Assembly: GCA_024704765.1 (NCBI GenBank)
Contig: JAKMXF010000355.1
Span: 95,747 to 159,746 of the forward strand
Direction of reading: 5' to 3'
Source: Oopsacas minuta
Lineage: Eukaryota; Porifera; Hexactinellida; Lyssacinosida; Leucopsacidae
Length of the DNA stretch: 64,000 bases
In this document: one piece after another, positions 10,936 to 22,838 of the stretch
Layout of the letters: every line of letters begins with the position of its first letter
How positions within the stretch are numbered: the first letter of the stretch is position 1
Made by a program: the position numbers and the translations under genes
The notes under the pieces: generated by a model
The model's database searches: none
The model's input: only the letters and a program-made list of their open reading frames with translations
What the model was told of the DNA's origin: nothing

Positions 10936-12280
10936 TAAATGTCTATTTATCCCAGGATAAAGAGACAAAATTGTCTATTTATCAAATTTTCAAAATGGGC
11001 AGTTTGAATTGTTGAGTAGTAAGCGCAGTATTTCCCGCAAAACGCGTTAAATGACGCTTCAAGTTTTCTCTGATCAATATAAAAGTATTTTAAAGTCCAT
11101 AATTAATTATCTGCGTCAAAGTGGGATTATTAATTATAAGTTATAATTAATAACTTTTATGATATTAGTATTATTTTTGACTCTATTGGTATGAATTTAG
11201 CAAGGAATATACATGTATGCGGCGTCTACGGTGCTAAATTAGAATTTCAAGAATGTCAGTGAGAGTATTTTGAAAAAGGTAATGGTCAAATTTATGATTA
11301 CTAATATGATATGTCGGTCAACGCCAACACTTTTCGAATGCCCTTCGTACAAGTGGTGATTATTCTAAGATTGGAATGTATTATAAACTTAGATTCTAAA
11401 ATGATGTTACAACAATAATCCTTTTGTATCCTATTGTTTTGCGAATTGTTGACTTCCCATTTATATGTATAGGTATATTCTATTAGTTTTCAAATTTTCC
11501 ACTTACAGAACGCAAAAGTTATAAACGAAAATGTTATTTTCAGAGCCACTCGAATCTAAAAATATTTAAATATCTTTTGAGCCTACGCTGTAGCGTCTTC
11601 ATGTCTTCCGTTTGCGCTAAAAACACAAACCTGAATACGTAGAGCAATGTGAAAACTCTAACCTGGGAACGGGAAATTGGCTCGAAATATACAGTCCCGA
11701 ATTCCCCAGTTAGCAAGGTTCCACTGAGTAGTGGATAATTATATAATAATTTCATTGATGTACAGTTGGATTTAGGTTATTGTCACATCGTATTTTTCAA
11801 TCGGACAAAACCACGAATTCGACTGTATTCTACATACTCAAGTTACTATTTTACAATGCATTCCGTTCATTTATTGCCGAGCAAGAACAACTTATCAATT
11901 GAGCCCCAAGTGTCTTAAAAGGTCCTTTTCTTGAACATCGGATCAACTCATGGGTTCATCATCAAATTAATTACACATAATTTGTTCCACTAAATATCTA
12001 CTGTTATATTATTAGTGCAACCCGGCGCTGTTAAATGCCACTATGCCACATGTGGTACAAATTGAAATGGCTCTCTTCAGCAAGTAATTACCGGAATGCT
12101 TCAAAATGAACAATAATGTATGTATTCAGCTTATAGTGGTTACATTATATACGATTACACGACATATGGAAATCTCATTGCAACTACTTTGATCTAATTT
12201 AGGCTCAGCTTGTATTGTGATCATTATTTCGATTTTATATTTATATAATTCCAATAGTATGGCCGATATACATTCGACTG
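10198..12280. other. Non-coding, 2.1 kb
   Basis: No gene supported. Contains a dinucleotide microsatellite (listed separately). The short frames here (for example 11540-11755 and 12126-12320 on -) have no family resemblance. Confidence 0.45.
10897..10933. repeat. (AC)n microsatellite
   Basis: About 18 uninterrupted AC units. Confidence 0.95.
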
Positions 12281-14278
12281 ATGAAACGTCCACTTTTTGC
12301 GAAGCATAATGTTTCATCAATAAGCTGCATAATTTGCAAGAAACATCGTTGCATTAAAAAGTATCGTCGCCATTTATCAACGCACGTGAAGGAGGGAGAA
12401 ATTACGACAGAGAATGTAAAAAAGATTATTTTCAATTGCCGTGTAACCAGATCCGATAAAAAGAAGAGTTATCACGATCAAATTCAGAAAGGCTATGTAT
12501 GCCACTTTAAAAAGGACTTAACACAAGAGTGCGGTCACATCGTTCTGGACCTTAAGCGGCATCTGGTCTCTGTCCATAAACTCGACAGATTCTGCTCCCT
12601 TTTTGGGGATTTGGTTGAAAAGGGGACCACCAAATAGCCTACAAAACGTAAATTGAATGCGATATACTACTCTTCTGAATCAGAACGGAATGATACTTGC
12701 AAAAAGAAATTTGCTCATCACAGGATATGAACAACGCAAATGCTAGATTCAATCGGTATCCATCCCCGACCAGATAATACCCCACTCACAAAATATTTTT
12801 ACTAATGAAAGTGATACTGACAGTGATCATGGTGACTCGTGTTCGAGGCAACACTTGTTCCTCCGCGCGAAGCTTGCTCTTCCTCAATAACCTCTCCTCC
12901 CACAATACCTCGAGCAAGCAATGACTCTACAAGCCTCCAAATTATTGATATGGAAAAGTTAACAGCGAAATTTCACACTTTCATAATTACCAAAGGTGGT
13001 GGCGGAAGGTGCAATACCCCAATTAAAGGAGATATTTCTTCATTCAGGTGTCTCGCGAAAGAGGTTGGGTGGGGAAATTTCTGGAATCATAATGTACTGA
13101 ATGATTACATTACTTCAGCTACCTGTTCTCCCTCCACATCCTACGCTCGCCTTAGAGTGTACGAAAGGTTTATCCATTTCTTGCGTTCGCAATTCCCTAA
13201 TCTCCTCTCGCCTCCAGAACGCATGGTAACCATTGAATCAATGCTAAAGGCAATTAAAGAAGCTTTGGGCAAGGATCGCCATTACCGTGGTAAAATAACT
13301 ATGACATCTAGTCGTACTCGTATGCCGCATTCTTTGAATGTTTTAAGATAGTGGCGATTAGAGAGAAAGTCAGTGAAAGTAAATCGCTGTTTCCTGGTTG
13401 CACAAACGATAATACATTTCAATTAGAAGAAAGCTTATTTATTAAGCTGCGAAATTTCCTTATTGTAGAAGCGATATTGAATAATGCGCAGCGCTCTGGC
13501 ATCATAGAGGGGATGAGAATTCGAGAAGTTTTAAGTCAAGAAACAATGCAAATGAAGATCGTCTACACTATTTATATGTGTAAGAACATAAAACAGGTCA
13601 CATGCAGCCAGCAATAATGTATCTGGATTCGGAAATGTATAATTACCTATTAATATTCGTGGTGGTTGTGATTCCGTGTTACCATGATTGGAAGTTCAAA
13701 GATCTGGTGAGGATAGTCGAGCATTTCAAGCATGGAAGTCTCAAATTTTACATCCCAGCAATGTAAATCATTGTTTTAGAGCAGGGTTAACCTTATTTGG
13801 GATTAATGATCCACATGGATGCCCCACACATTATAGGAAGGCAGCATCAACTCTAATTAGCATCCATAGGCCAGAGCTCCAGGAAACGCTCTTCTAATTC
13901 ATGTTCCATTTGCGATCTACTACAGAATAACATTACCATACTCACATGGCGCATAGAGGAATGTACACAATTTTTAAAGAATTAGGGAGATGCCAAGTCA
14001 TTGAGGGACATGTCGCAGACTTCGTCACTACTCCCCATGAAATTCCCACTAACCTTCCTGACTCTAGTATTAAGACTGAAATTGACGATGTAATTGAAGT
14101 GGACATCAGTGCCAATACAGATGCTTCAGGTATTGAATCGGTATCGCCTCTAGCAGTGGATTTGATAGATGAATTACAATATCAAGAGGAACTATCTCAC
14201 CCCAAATTTCATTCAAAATGGAATGCGAAAAGTTTCCTTTGTGATCAAACGGAAGAAGATACTTTTCCGAGTTTTTAG
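12281..14278 (+). pseudogene. Zinc-finger plus tyrosine-recombinase gene (Crypton-like), broken
   Basis: Five collinear open pieces (12281-12637, 12839-13351, 13351-13617, 13688-13897, 13946-14278), four in one frame and one shifted, look like a single decayed gene. Piece 1 has a C2H2-type finger (CIICKKHRCIKKYRRHLSTH) and a second C...C...H...H group ending RHLVSVH. Pieces 2-3 resemble the helical N-part of a phage-integrase-type domain; AILNNAQRSGIIEGM holds the likely first catalytic Arg. Pieces 4-5 carry the C-terminal box: HYRKAASTL, then MFHLRSTTE, then HYH, whose tyrosine is the probable nucleophile. TAA stops at 13895 and about 13931 fall inside this box, on either side of the MFHLR motif, so the copy is dead. 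Crypton elements are DNA transposons that move by tyrosine recombinase; the assignment is from motif order, not from a database match. No ends or target duplication found. Confidence 0.6.
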
Positions 14279-14803
14279 GAGTATGATAACGGATTCAATT
14301 GCACTTCGTCTAGTATGTACAAGGGATGTTTGCCACTTAGCTCAGAATTCGGAATTTAAGCTATATGGGGGAGACTGGTGGAGCATTATGGATATGCGGC
14401 AGCGAGTAAGAAGATTACTGCAAAAATTCGAGCTTATGGCAGAAACCACCGAAAGAAGACACCAGAATCAGATTGAGAATTATTGCTAATAGCCAAGCTG
14501 AAGCGCTTTAGTATCGAAGAGAAACTTTCCATCTGCTAGAGATACAGCAAGAAAGCTGTCAGTAACTATCAGAAGCTTGGTATGACTTGTTATTCTAGTC
14601 AATTCCTAGTTGTTTTGAGTGCTTTATAGTATCGTAAAAAGTGCACTTGGCTGATGAAAAATCCCGCAGAAATTTCAAATTTTTTTTTTCCCTTCGGGTG
14701 TTTTTGCCTGTTTTTGCTGGAACCTGTCGATGCAAAAACACCCGATTTAATTGTATATCAATTTGTATTTCCGTATATTTGATTAGATTAAGGACAGCCT
14801 AAC
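14279..14803. other. Tail of the recombinase region and a hairpin
   Basis: Remnant frames only. A perfect 14-bp inverted repeat, TCGGGTGTTTTTGC at 14694-14707 and its complement at 14732-14745, is separated by a 24-nt loop and preceded by a T-run. Confidence 0.5.
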
Positions 14804-15150
14804 AATGGCGGATTTGGTGGGAGCTTTAGCCAAATAGCTAAAAGAAATGAGAACAAGGGTGGAACAGATACCAGTGGAAAATTCTGAATTAAGAGCGGAG
14901 ACAAGAGAGCTGAGGGAAGATAATTGGCAGGTTAATGACGAGATTACAAAACTAAAGCACAAATTTGATTTTGTTCTAGAGAAGGAGCAAGCCATGGAGG
15001 TATGGTGGGAGCAAGAGAAGGCAGAATGGGAACAGCAGAGGCACTTGGAAAAGCAAAGAAATATGAGGGAATTGAATTAGAGATTTGAGAGGGAGGAAGA
15101 TAACAAAGAGAGATTAAAGGAATGGGACCGGAAATTAAAGAATTTTTGAT
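14804..15150 (+). pseudogene. Coiled-coil protein remnant, possibly retroelement Gag-like
   Basis: Reading from ATG 14804 gives MADLVGALAK, a TAG, then an open coiled-coil section from 14847 (residues rich in E, R, K and Q with heptad spacing, for example ENSELRAETRELREDNWQ), then further stops at about 15078 and 15147. Short MADL...-type starts followed by a long charged coiled coil occur in some retrotransposon Gag proteins, but no protease, reverse transcriptase or long terminal repeat is nearby, so this is only a possibility. Confidence 0.35.
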
Positions 15151-17031
15151 GTGGGAAGAGAGCTCGAGGAGGCGCGCAGCTGACGATAGAGAAGAGCGAT
15201 AGATATGAAAAGATCATTTACGGTTGGCAGGTGTGGGATGAAGACGGGAGGAGGGAGGCCCCCGCCGTCGTCAATCTGAATAAGAATATAGGTAGGCAAC
15301 TGTGATAGACTTTGCAATGGATAACTTTTTATATTAGCTACTTTGTAGGTTTATTAGTACTAGTGGTATGTAGTATATGTGCCAGAGTTAGTTGCTATTT
15401 ATTAATACAAGTCACCCCGCTGGCTCGCGCTACTAGCTTTGCTGACACTTCATGTCCGCACTAGGAAGAAAGTTATCTCTGATTGTTGAAAAATTGAAGA
15501 ATAAAATTATTAAATATCTTTTCGTGAGCATACTCAAATCTAACATAATCAGATGAAAACGGAACTAAGATGGGGAAACATAGTAAGCAAGGTCGGGGAA
15601 GCTGAGCAACCAGGGCCGCCCCACCTTTAGCAATAATAATATTAGCCCTATGGAGAAGGGCCTGAGCCGCTCTACTTTGTATTTCCTTACCGATGAGGTC
15701 TGCCCAACCTTTCATGGGCTTCTGCCCAGAAACATAGCAATAGGGGGACCTGGCCCGCCAATTTTATACAATAATATTGAATAGGGATATTCTATCCAAA
15801 TAATGGCCACGACTAAAATATATCCGGCCCCCCAAAGAAATTTGGGTGGCTACGCTCATGCTTCCGCCGTCTTTGATAAGCAAACAACTTGAATGCAACA
15901 ATGATTTGAAATGTTTGGTGGTGGTGATAGGTGTGAAAAAGGCCGTTTGGTAAGTAGACACGTCTTCACAGCTGTCGGCGCATGTAAACAATAACCGAAC
16001 CTTTTTAGGCTTATGGCATTGAAATTCTAATCCTAGAACAAATTTTCCATGAAGTCTTGGTCCTAGAGTGGACTGAAATCCCATAGAAAATTGGCCTTCA
16101 TGACCATTTTTCGCGGAGTGATTTTCCAATGACAGGTCTATTGAAAGGAATCATAATTATCTATCAATTAGCAGGATCCTCGCCCTTTCAATCTCAACGA
16201 CCCATTTTATGATTTAGAAGTTACAAACCACAGAACTATAATCTATAATTTTATTCTCTAAATGCCGATAAAGATCCGAAATTCATGCATAAACAATTTT
16301 GTCATGGAGTTTCTGTCAGTACCAATTATTTTTCCATTTTAAATTGTTCTCCAAGACCAATTTTCTTGACTGACCTACTATTTGGTTTCGCACGGCGATA
16401 GCTGGACCACTTTTTAATAGGTCTTATGAATTATCAATGTGTATAGGGCCTATTAAACAGTATTGTTTGGCGGACCAGTTTTATAGGAATCTATGGTCAA
16501 GTCGGACCACTATTGAGACAGGTGCGACGCTCCTGGATAATACGTATTCCTAGTGAAACATTTTGTGAATTGGCATTTATAAAATGAACATATTCTTCAT
16601 GGTGATTTTGTAAATCGACAGAAAACATTTATTGAAAAAAGAGATTCCAATGAAGTATTCGACAATATTTACAAATGATGATTAAAGTTGTTTTCGATCT
16701 GTGATGGTGACTTGTGTAAAGAAAGCCTCCATTTATACACTCGGCGATTTAGATTCAGTACACAATGAAAGATGATGTGATGTGTAAAATGGTATACCCT
16801 ATCATAGGTTATCTAGATTGAATGCCAATTACTGACTGTATTACGAGGGGAAACAATTAATTTGCACAACAAGCTAACAACTTTCTAGATCATAAATTAT
16901 TGGAATGAATTTTGATTATTGAAATGATCGATATTCAACAAAACAAGTAGTGAATAGAAATATGTACTCGTACTAGAAATTTAAAAATGAACAAACAAAT
17001 AACAAATAAAGATATTTGAGAATTGTAAGTA
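15151..17031. other. Non-coding or unassigned, 1.9 kb
   Basis: Contains moderately GC-rich stretches (15230-15270, 15590-15720) unlike the surroundings. Two minus-strand frames (15473-15715 and 15764-16129) have no recognisable motif. Nothing else is supported. Confidence 0.35.
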
Positions 17032-17317
17032 CAGTCGACTACGCTTAATTAGGTCACATCTTTCCAGGGATTTTGACTCGATTAAGCGGATTGAATTACT
17101 GCAATTCATATAATCTGTTCTTGGTTAAGTATTCGAATATTATTTCGTTTGATGGCTTAGCCATTTTCCAGCCTACATTATTTAACCAAACACAAATACT
17201 TGATTAAAACTTGATACTTATGTAATATCTCGAACCATCTTAAAATGCTAATAAACTAAAATGTCTAGATTAACAATAAAGTTGTATCCTGAGGTTAATA
17301 ATTATCAAACCTGACTG
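17032..17317. mobile_element. Probable 286-bp MITE, TA-flanked
   Basis: Begins CAGTCGACTAC and ends CCTGACTG, giving a short CAGTC inverted terminus, with TA outside both ends (17030-17031 and 17318-17319). The inverted match is short, so the boundaries rest mainly on the TA flanks. Confidence 0.4.
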
Positions 17318-17399
17318 TAATTTGTATCTTTTTAATGAAAAAATATAAGATGTGATCCATTAAATATAGTTAACAAACATTCGTTTCAAACGATTTTTC

Positions 17400-17990
17400 T
17401 TCAATCTATTTCATTTTTTCATTCTGGTAAACCAATTATCAAAACATTTTTTCCACTCTTCGGGTATGTCTCCGATCGCTTAGAAAAGTGCCCCTCTCAA
17501 CTCCTCATTAGTCGAAAATCTCCTCCCACGTAATAGATCTTTGAGTCTAGGGAACAACCAGAAGTCGCAAGGGGCTAAATCAGAACTGTAGGGTGGGTGA
17601 GGTATGTTTTGAGTCCAGAATTTTCCAAAAACTCACGAGTTCTGATTACCGTATGCAATGATGCATAATCATGATGAAGAAGAATTCCTCTACTGCCTGC
17701 CTTCTCCCGCTGTGACTCAATTGCTGTGATGACTTTGGGTAGGCACACTGTAGTGTACCAGTCGGCAGTAACAGTCTTTCTATATTCGAGGGAAACAGCT
17801 TCGACAAACCCACTAGATCTGAAAAAAATCGCCCACATTTGTTTCCAGCAGATCTAGCCCTCCGCACTTTGGTCGGAGGTGGGTCATCTTCTTCAACCCA
17901 CTCCTTTGATATTCGCTTTGTTTCTGGATCATAATGATAATGATTGGGTATTCTGTTGCCTGCAATGGCTAAGGTTGGCGGGACTCCTAG
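17400..17990 (-). pseudogene. mariner transposase, 5'-truncated
   Basis: Reading leftward from 17990: HYDPETKRISKEW, then VEEDDPPPTKVRRARSAG, then the catalytic core VTADWYTTVCLPKVI, HHDYASLHT (second catalytic Asp in HHD), a frame change, and PDLAPCDFWLFP-like sequence near 17560 holding the third Asp of the mariner DD34D triad. The helix-turn-helix N-terminus and first Asp region are missing or unrecognisable, and at least two frameshifts occur. The C-terminal tail continues to about 17400. No terminal repeats found. Confidence 0.85.
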
Positions 17991-18810
17991 TTTTGAAGGT
18001 TTTTGAAGGTTTACCCTCTATATTATGTTATAACATAGAATCTGAGAAAATACATGACCTAATCTTGGTCAAAAATATAGATAATTCTGGTTGATTTATA
18101 TACTTCAAGCACAGCTTATAATTTACTACTGTTCATAAAAGTAGGTCAGTGGTAATCACAAATCTATAATGTTATGCATATTAGAAGCCATAGACTAGTT
18201 CTATAACTCTAATTCAAAAATACATTTATGTGGACAAAATGAAATGAATATAGTTCTTAGTTAGGTCTATCCACCGCACATTTGGTAGATAAACGTGAAA
18301 TTTATCATCACTTTGAGATATGGCCATAACCCAATGTGATTCACATTGAGATTCTTTTAGTAATTTAAAGACTGGGTACTATAATTATTTCCTGGACCAG
18401 GGATGAAGAAGAAGTGCTTTTGAGTTGATTAGAGGCAAAAAATTATGAGATAATCAAATATATTGAAGATATTATGAAGTTCCACAAATATGACGCGAGA
18501 AATCACACATTCCAGATCTAGAAAATACTTCCAGGTCGAAAAGACATCATGTTAACACCTAATACGCTGATATGTTGGTAAATGCTAACCCTAGAAACGA
18601 AAAATATTGATCTTTGATTTAAAATTCAATTATGAGTTAGTCCAAATATCTTGTACCTAAATATCAAAAAATTGTCATGATAGAGTTGACTAATTCTTAA
18701 GTTAGAGCTGAACCCATATAATGCACTTCTATGTAAATATTCACAAATAACTGGATAATTATAGTCAAATCAAGATAGAAATTTATAATATATACATAAC
18801 TTAACTTAAC
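17991..18810. other. Non-coding
   Basis: AT-rich intergenic DNA without an assignable feature. Confidence 0.45.
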
Positions 18811-18932
18811 ATATCCAGTGGATACATTTTGATGTGATATCACTGAAAACTATTGTGCACTCTTGAATATGCATATTCAGGATTATGTCACAATTGTACG
18901 AGATATCACATCAAAATGTATTATCAGGATAT
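18811..18932. repeat. 122-bp near-palindrome (small fold-back/MITE)
   Basis: The left arm 18811-18841 contains GATACATTTTGATGTGATATC; the right arm 18902-18932 is its inverted match with a few changes in the outer part. The loop also has an AATATGCATATT palindrome. A further copy of the core (TACATTTTGATATGATATC) is seen at about 60291, so it is a dispersed family. Confidence 0.75.
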
Positions 18933-19967
18933 GGGAAATTGGGTTCGTAGTGTATACTAGCGCGCTACGCTTGTTAGGTTGCTGCGCGATAGCTTAGTAC
19001 TCTGGTGTATAACAAAGCAGAAATTTTAGTACTATATTATCCATGGTCCATCCAAATTACATTCTGTAGAGACACTGGAGATGCTATGTTGGTTTTGGTT
19101 AGAAATCCCGGCACTTGGTGCATCAGGTATTAAGAAAATCAGTACCCATGGATGTATGTTGAGAGCAAATCTATAAGTATCATTTAAGATCTCTATTGTT
19201 TGTTTATTATATATTCAAAAAACAAATACATTAAAACATGATAAATTCGAAAGTGTGAAAGTAAGATTCAGCTTATTTGATTCATTTAGTCAAGTTTTAT
19301 TGAATTCCTTATACTTTCTCGATAAATGATAAATACATAGTTATGCGACAGCAAGTAATTGCGAAATTCAATCTCAAAATAGCTTGCCATAATCCTTTCC
19401 TCGACAACGAACAGAGAAGCAAACAAATAAAAATTAATATAATAGAATTGTTAGAATTTACAAATACTCAAGCGCTCGTATTCTATGTATGCGTAATCCG
19501 GATATGCAGCTAATCCGGAAAATTCATCATAATAAATATAATATACGGAAAAGAGTTAACCATTTTGAGGAAACGAAGCAAACGAAGGTTTCATGAATTT
19601 TTCATACGAAACTAGCATTAATTTGCAGACTATACATTCAATAATATTTAGAAAATTCTTCTGCAGCCTTATAAAGAGTATGAATCTTTTTACAAAATTA
19701 TTTACATGTTGGGGCGAAGTGTGTGTAATCCGGAGTGCAACTAATCTTGTTGAATTTCTGAGGTGCCAGCGAATCCGAGCCACACTCAGTTGGCGGTGTA
19801 TTAAGAAATCATAATTTAGAGAACACAAATATATAATATGATTAATATCGCTTTTTAATTATATATTATTCAATCATTGTTCTCTGTCTGTGTGTCCGTC
19901 TTTTGTCCGTTATCAAGGATAGGGTTTATGGTATGCGATCTTGAATCGTATTTAGTTAATTGGAGAT
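18933..19967. other. Non-coding
   Basis: No supported gene. Overlapping short frames at 19556-19828 (-) and 19593-19814 (+) have no motif. Confidence 0.4.
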
Positions 19968-20384
19968 ATCGCATATAGGGGTGTACAGGATATCCGATGG
20001 TATCCAGCAAAATCTGGCCATTAGCAAGATAGCCGGTTCCGGCCGAGACCAACCAATATCGTCAGGATAATAAACTCGGCCCATTTGAAAATATGAGTAT
20101 AGAAATATCAACTGAACCCAATGTATATAAAATCGTGTGGAATAATACTCTAACCAAGCAAAAGTTTCTAAATTGCTACCATAAAAGTTATTGTGAACGA
20201 GTAGCGGAATCTAAGAGTGGTAAGTTAATGCGTTGCTTTTAATACTCAACTCAGTAAATTCGAATATACAAAAGCTACCAAGTATAGTAATCACAAATAT
20301 TATCGGGCATCCGGATAATTTCAGCCGGATATCACATCCGGCAGGATAGCAAAAATTCACATCCGGTGCACCTCTAATCGCATA
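19968..20384. mobile_element. hAT MITE, 401 bp, with perfect 8-bp target duplication
   Basis: Element 19976-20376 has termini TAGGGGTGTACAGGAT and, inverted, TAGAGGTGCACCGGAT. It is bounded by exact ATCGCATA copies (19968-19975 and 20377-20384), the 8-bp duplication expected for hAT. No coding capacity. It lies about 0.5 kb beyond the ESCO donor site, so it may sit inside that gene's intron. Confidence 0.85.
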
Positions 20385-20897
20385 TGTACAATTAACTCCA
20401 TTAAATTGGGACACTTTTAAACAAATCTGTCCCATTATAGCGGAATCCCGATTATCAGTTTTAATAGATAAAGAACAATGCAAAGCATGGCCATCAAAAT
20501 TAGACCTCAAGGAAATTAAAGAGATTTGGAGAAACAAGTAAACTTCATGGCGAATTAAAACTATTAAACAACTATAATAAGGTATAAGTATGTAGATCAT
20601 TTCATCTTTGAAGTATCAAACCAATGATCAATTATTATTAGCGTTTAAAAGAAGAATGAAAGTGGCAAGAAACACCGAACAGTAGATCAGAAGATAAGAG
20701 AACTTTACTATGGGCCTTAAATTAAACTGTATTAGCAAATGTGGACCTAAATTTTTCAGCAAGAATTAATGCTACAAAACCTGTTTAAATCATTCTAATG
20801 ATATCGCTGACCATTTGAATATACATGATGACAACTATACATAAACGAAAAACAGCAATTTCAGAATATTGCGATATAGAAGCAAAATCTTCAATAT
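20385..20897. other. Probable intron of the ESCO-like gene
   Basis: Follows the splice donor at 20899-20898 on the minus strand. No downstream ESCO exon could be recognised here or elsewhere in the window to the left. Confidence 0.4.
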
Positions 20898-20902
20898 ACC
20901 TT
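20893..20902 (-). promoter_or_regulatory. Splice donor of the ESCO-like exon
   Basis: On the minus strand the sequence is AATAAG|GTATAT. In-frame read-through would give KVY and a stop, and the domain alignment breaks at exactly this point. Confidence 0.6.
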
Positions 20903-21439
20903 ATTAATATCTTTATTTAGGAACGCATACAATTGCATTTTAGAGTAGGATAGATCAAAATTACGCTCTGCGAATCCATGATCTGATTGGAGATATTCCC
21001 AGAGTAACTTTGCTCTCTGAATTAGACGAGAAGAACTATGAATACTGATCTGAAAAATAGAATTATCACAGTGGGAGATGACTGAATTTCTAACAGAGCA
21101 AAAAGAACTCAAACAATATGAATATGGATCTGCCGGGTGGTAAGATTTGTGAAACTGTAAATCAAGACTATTCGCTGAGTTATAAGCCATTCCACAAGCT
21201 AAACAAATGGAATAAGCAAGCTTTTTCTGGCCAAGGTCAATGTGCGTCTGAAAAGTGCTGTCGGCTTGTTGAAAATCGCCCTGATGCTTTTTACATTGTT
21301 TCATGGATTGAGAGAGGGCTCTGTTACTTTGCGGAAATAATGTAGATGTACCAAAATTCAATCGACTTTGCTTAAGACGCTTCGTTAAAGATGTATAATC
21401 ATCAATACGATCAGACATATGGGATAGTCTCTTGGACAT
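20900..21439 (-). CDS. ESCO-type cohesin acetyltransferase, first coding exon
   Basis: 180 codons from the ATG at 21439. Residues 64-101 match the C2H2 finger that precedes the acetyltransferase domain of Eco1/ESCO proteins: QTHIDLGQKKLAYSICLACG, with C79, C82, H97 and H101 as ligands, and the hallmark LDLGQK start. Residues 118-180 follow with the beginning of the acetyltransferase fold: the VISHCDNSIFQISI strand, then an LLWEYLQSDHGF helix and KMQLYAFLNKDINK strand, aligning with the region just before the VVGC motif. ESCO enzymes acetylate SMC3 to establish sister-chromatid cohesion in the nucleus. The exon ends AAG|GTATAT (donor GT at 20899-20898), exactly where VVG would follow, so the catalytic core must be in later exons, which I did not find. 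The N-terminus is short compared with ESCO1/2 but like that of small Eco1 proteins. An intronless retrocopy truncated here is the alternative. Confidence 0.7.
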
Positions 21440-21761
21440 TGGTTGCTAGATAAACAGAAAATTGAATCTGATTTACTTGGGGTGCTATTCACTAAATTTC
21501 TTAAACTGAAACATCTCAAAACTTAATTTTGCCTATGCTTAAAGTATAAATATTTTTGATGCAAATTGATGCAAAGTGGAAGCATGTCCAATATGCTTTC
21601 ATTTTGGCCATGCAATTGCTCAAAATTATTACAAATAGAACTTTGCAAATATAAGTCTGCTACAGAATGGACCTAACATTTGTTTCTAAAATTAATCAAA
21701 TTCTAAGCTAACTCAAATTGAATTGTATATAATTATAGAAGCAGAGTACAATCCCCTATAG
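21440..21761. other. Upstream of the ESCO-like gene
   Basis: Would contain the 5' UTR and promoter; no element recognised. Confidence 0.4.
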
Positions 21762-21911
21762 TAGGGACGTGGGAGGCAAAAAACAAATTGGCACGGCGAG
21801 GTACATTGTATTGGTACGGCATTCATCACATATGACCATTAATAATATTAGGAATTCTGAATTATTGGTGCGGTAAACGCCGCACCTGCCGCACCGGTTC
21901 CTACGGCCCTA
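21762..21911. mobile_element. Probable 150-bp hAT-type MITE
   Basis: Termini TAGGGACGTGGGAGGC and, inverted, TAGGGCCGTAGGAACC. The GC-rich ends contrast with the AT-rich flanks. The target duplication is not clean. Confidence 0.5.
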
Positions 21912-22721
21912 TACAGCATGCTATAACTTTGAAACGTATGGATATCTTAACCACAGCCGGAATGATAAACTCGAAAATGGAATTATGCAAACATTCTCTC
22001 AATATTTCAGTCTATAAATATAAAACAAAGATTCATTTCATCATACCCTTATAGAAAACTCACTCTAAAATTATATATAAGCCTAATTTACATCCAGAAC
22101 ATGTTCAAGTGGTAAACACTCCAAAAAATTGTATATACATAAGCTTAAGTCCAGTGAATAACATACCAGTGTACTCCAAATTGTGTAAGTTATTTCTATT
22201 TTCCGTAATAGCAGAGGTGACTATGTTCTTTCTGGATTTCCAAGAATATATTTTGACAAAGTTTAGCTATAAATTTATAACTTTGCATGTATACCAGTTC
22301 GTGGCATACAGTGGCTGATTAGGGGCGATTACGGTTCTGTGTATAATGATTTTTACAGTATATGTATATTCGTATAAACTATTGGCTATTAGGGAATTCC
22401 ATGTCAAATATATCAAGTCATCCAGCTATTTCACCAACATCAGCCGATTGGCCTAAAAGTTGGACAGACAAAAGCCCCAACCTAACAATTAGATAAGTTC
22501 TTAGTTTTTATTTTTCAGTCTAGTGGTTATTGAATTATGACAAGAGAAAATACAAGTTTTTAAAACAATTTTTGAATATTTGAATTCAAGCCATTTGTAT
22601 ATTATACTACAAACTTGTTAGTTCATATCCCATCGAAATAAAACTTTACATATATATATAGATTAAAGCATGTAGATATGCATATCACCTGAATCACTTC
22701 AAAAATACATATAACAAAAAG
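21912..22721. other. Non-coding
   Basis: AT-rich DNA, no assignable feature. Confidence 0.45.
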
Positions 22722-22796
22722 TACACAAAGCATGATAATATAAATGTATACAGAGCATGCTCATATAAAAATACACAGAGTATGCACATGTAAAAT
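22722..22796. repeat. 25-bp minisatellite, three units
   Basis: Units begin at 22722, 22747 and 22772, with consensus near TACACAGAGCATGCTCATAT. The same unit occurs inverted about twice at 25741-25785, on the far side of the palindromic cluster. Confidence 0.75.
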
Positions 22797-22838
22797 TACA
22801 CATTGTAATTATTGGGACTTTGGTATTTCTGACTTGTA

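Noticed and set aside
14804-15150. A retrotransposon
   Set aside because: Only a coiled-coil remnant; no reverse transcriptase, integrase or long terminal repeats seen in the window.
15764-16129. 121-codon minus-strand frame as a possible later ESCO exon
   Set aside because: No acetyltransferase motifs such as the RRKGIA-type acetyl-CoA loop, and no fitting splice acceptor.
21118-21345. Plus-strand frame opposite the ESCO-like exon
   Set aside because: No motif; explained as a shadow of the minus-strand coding sequence.
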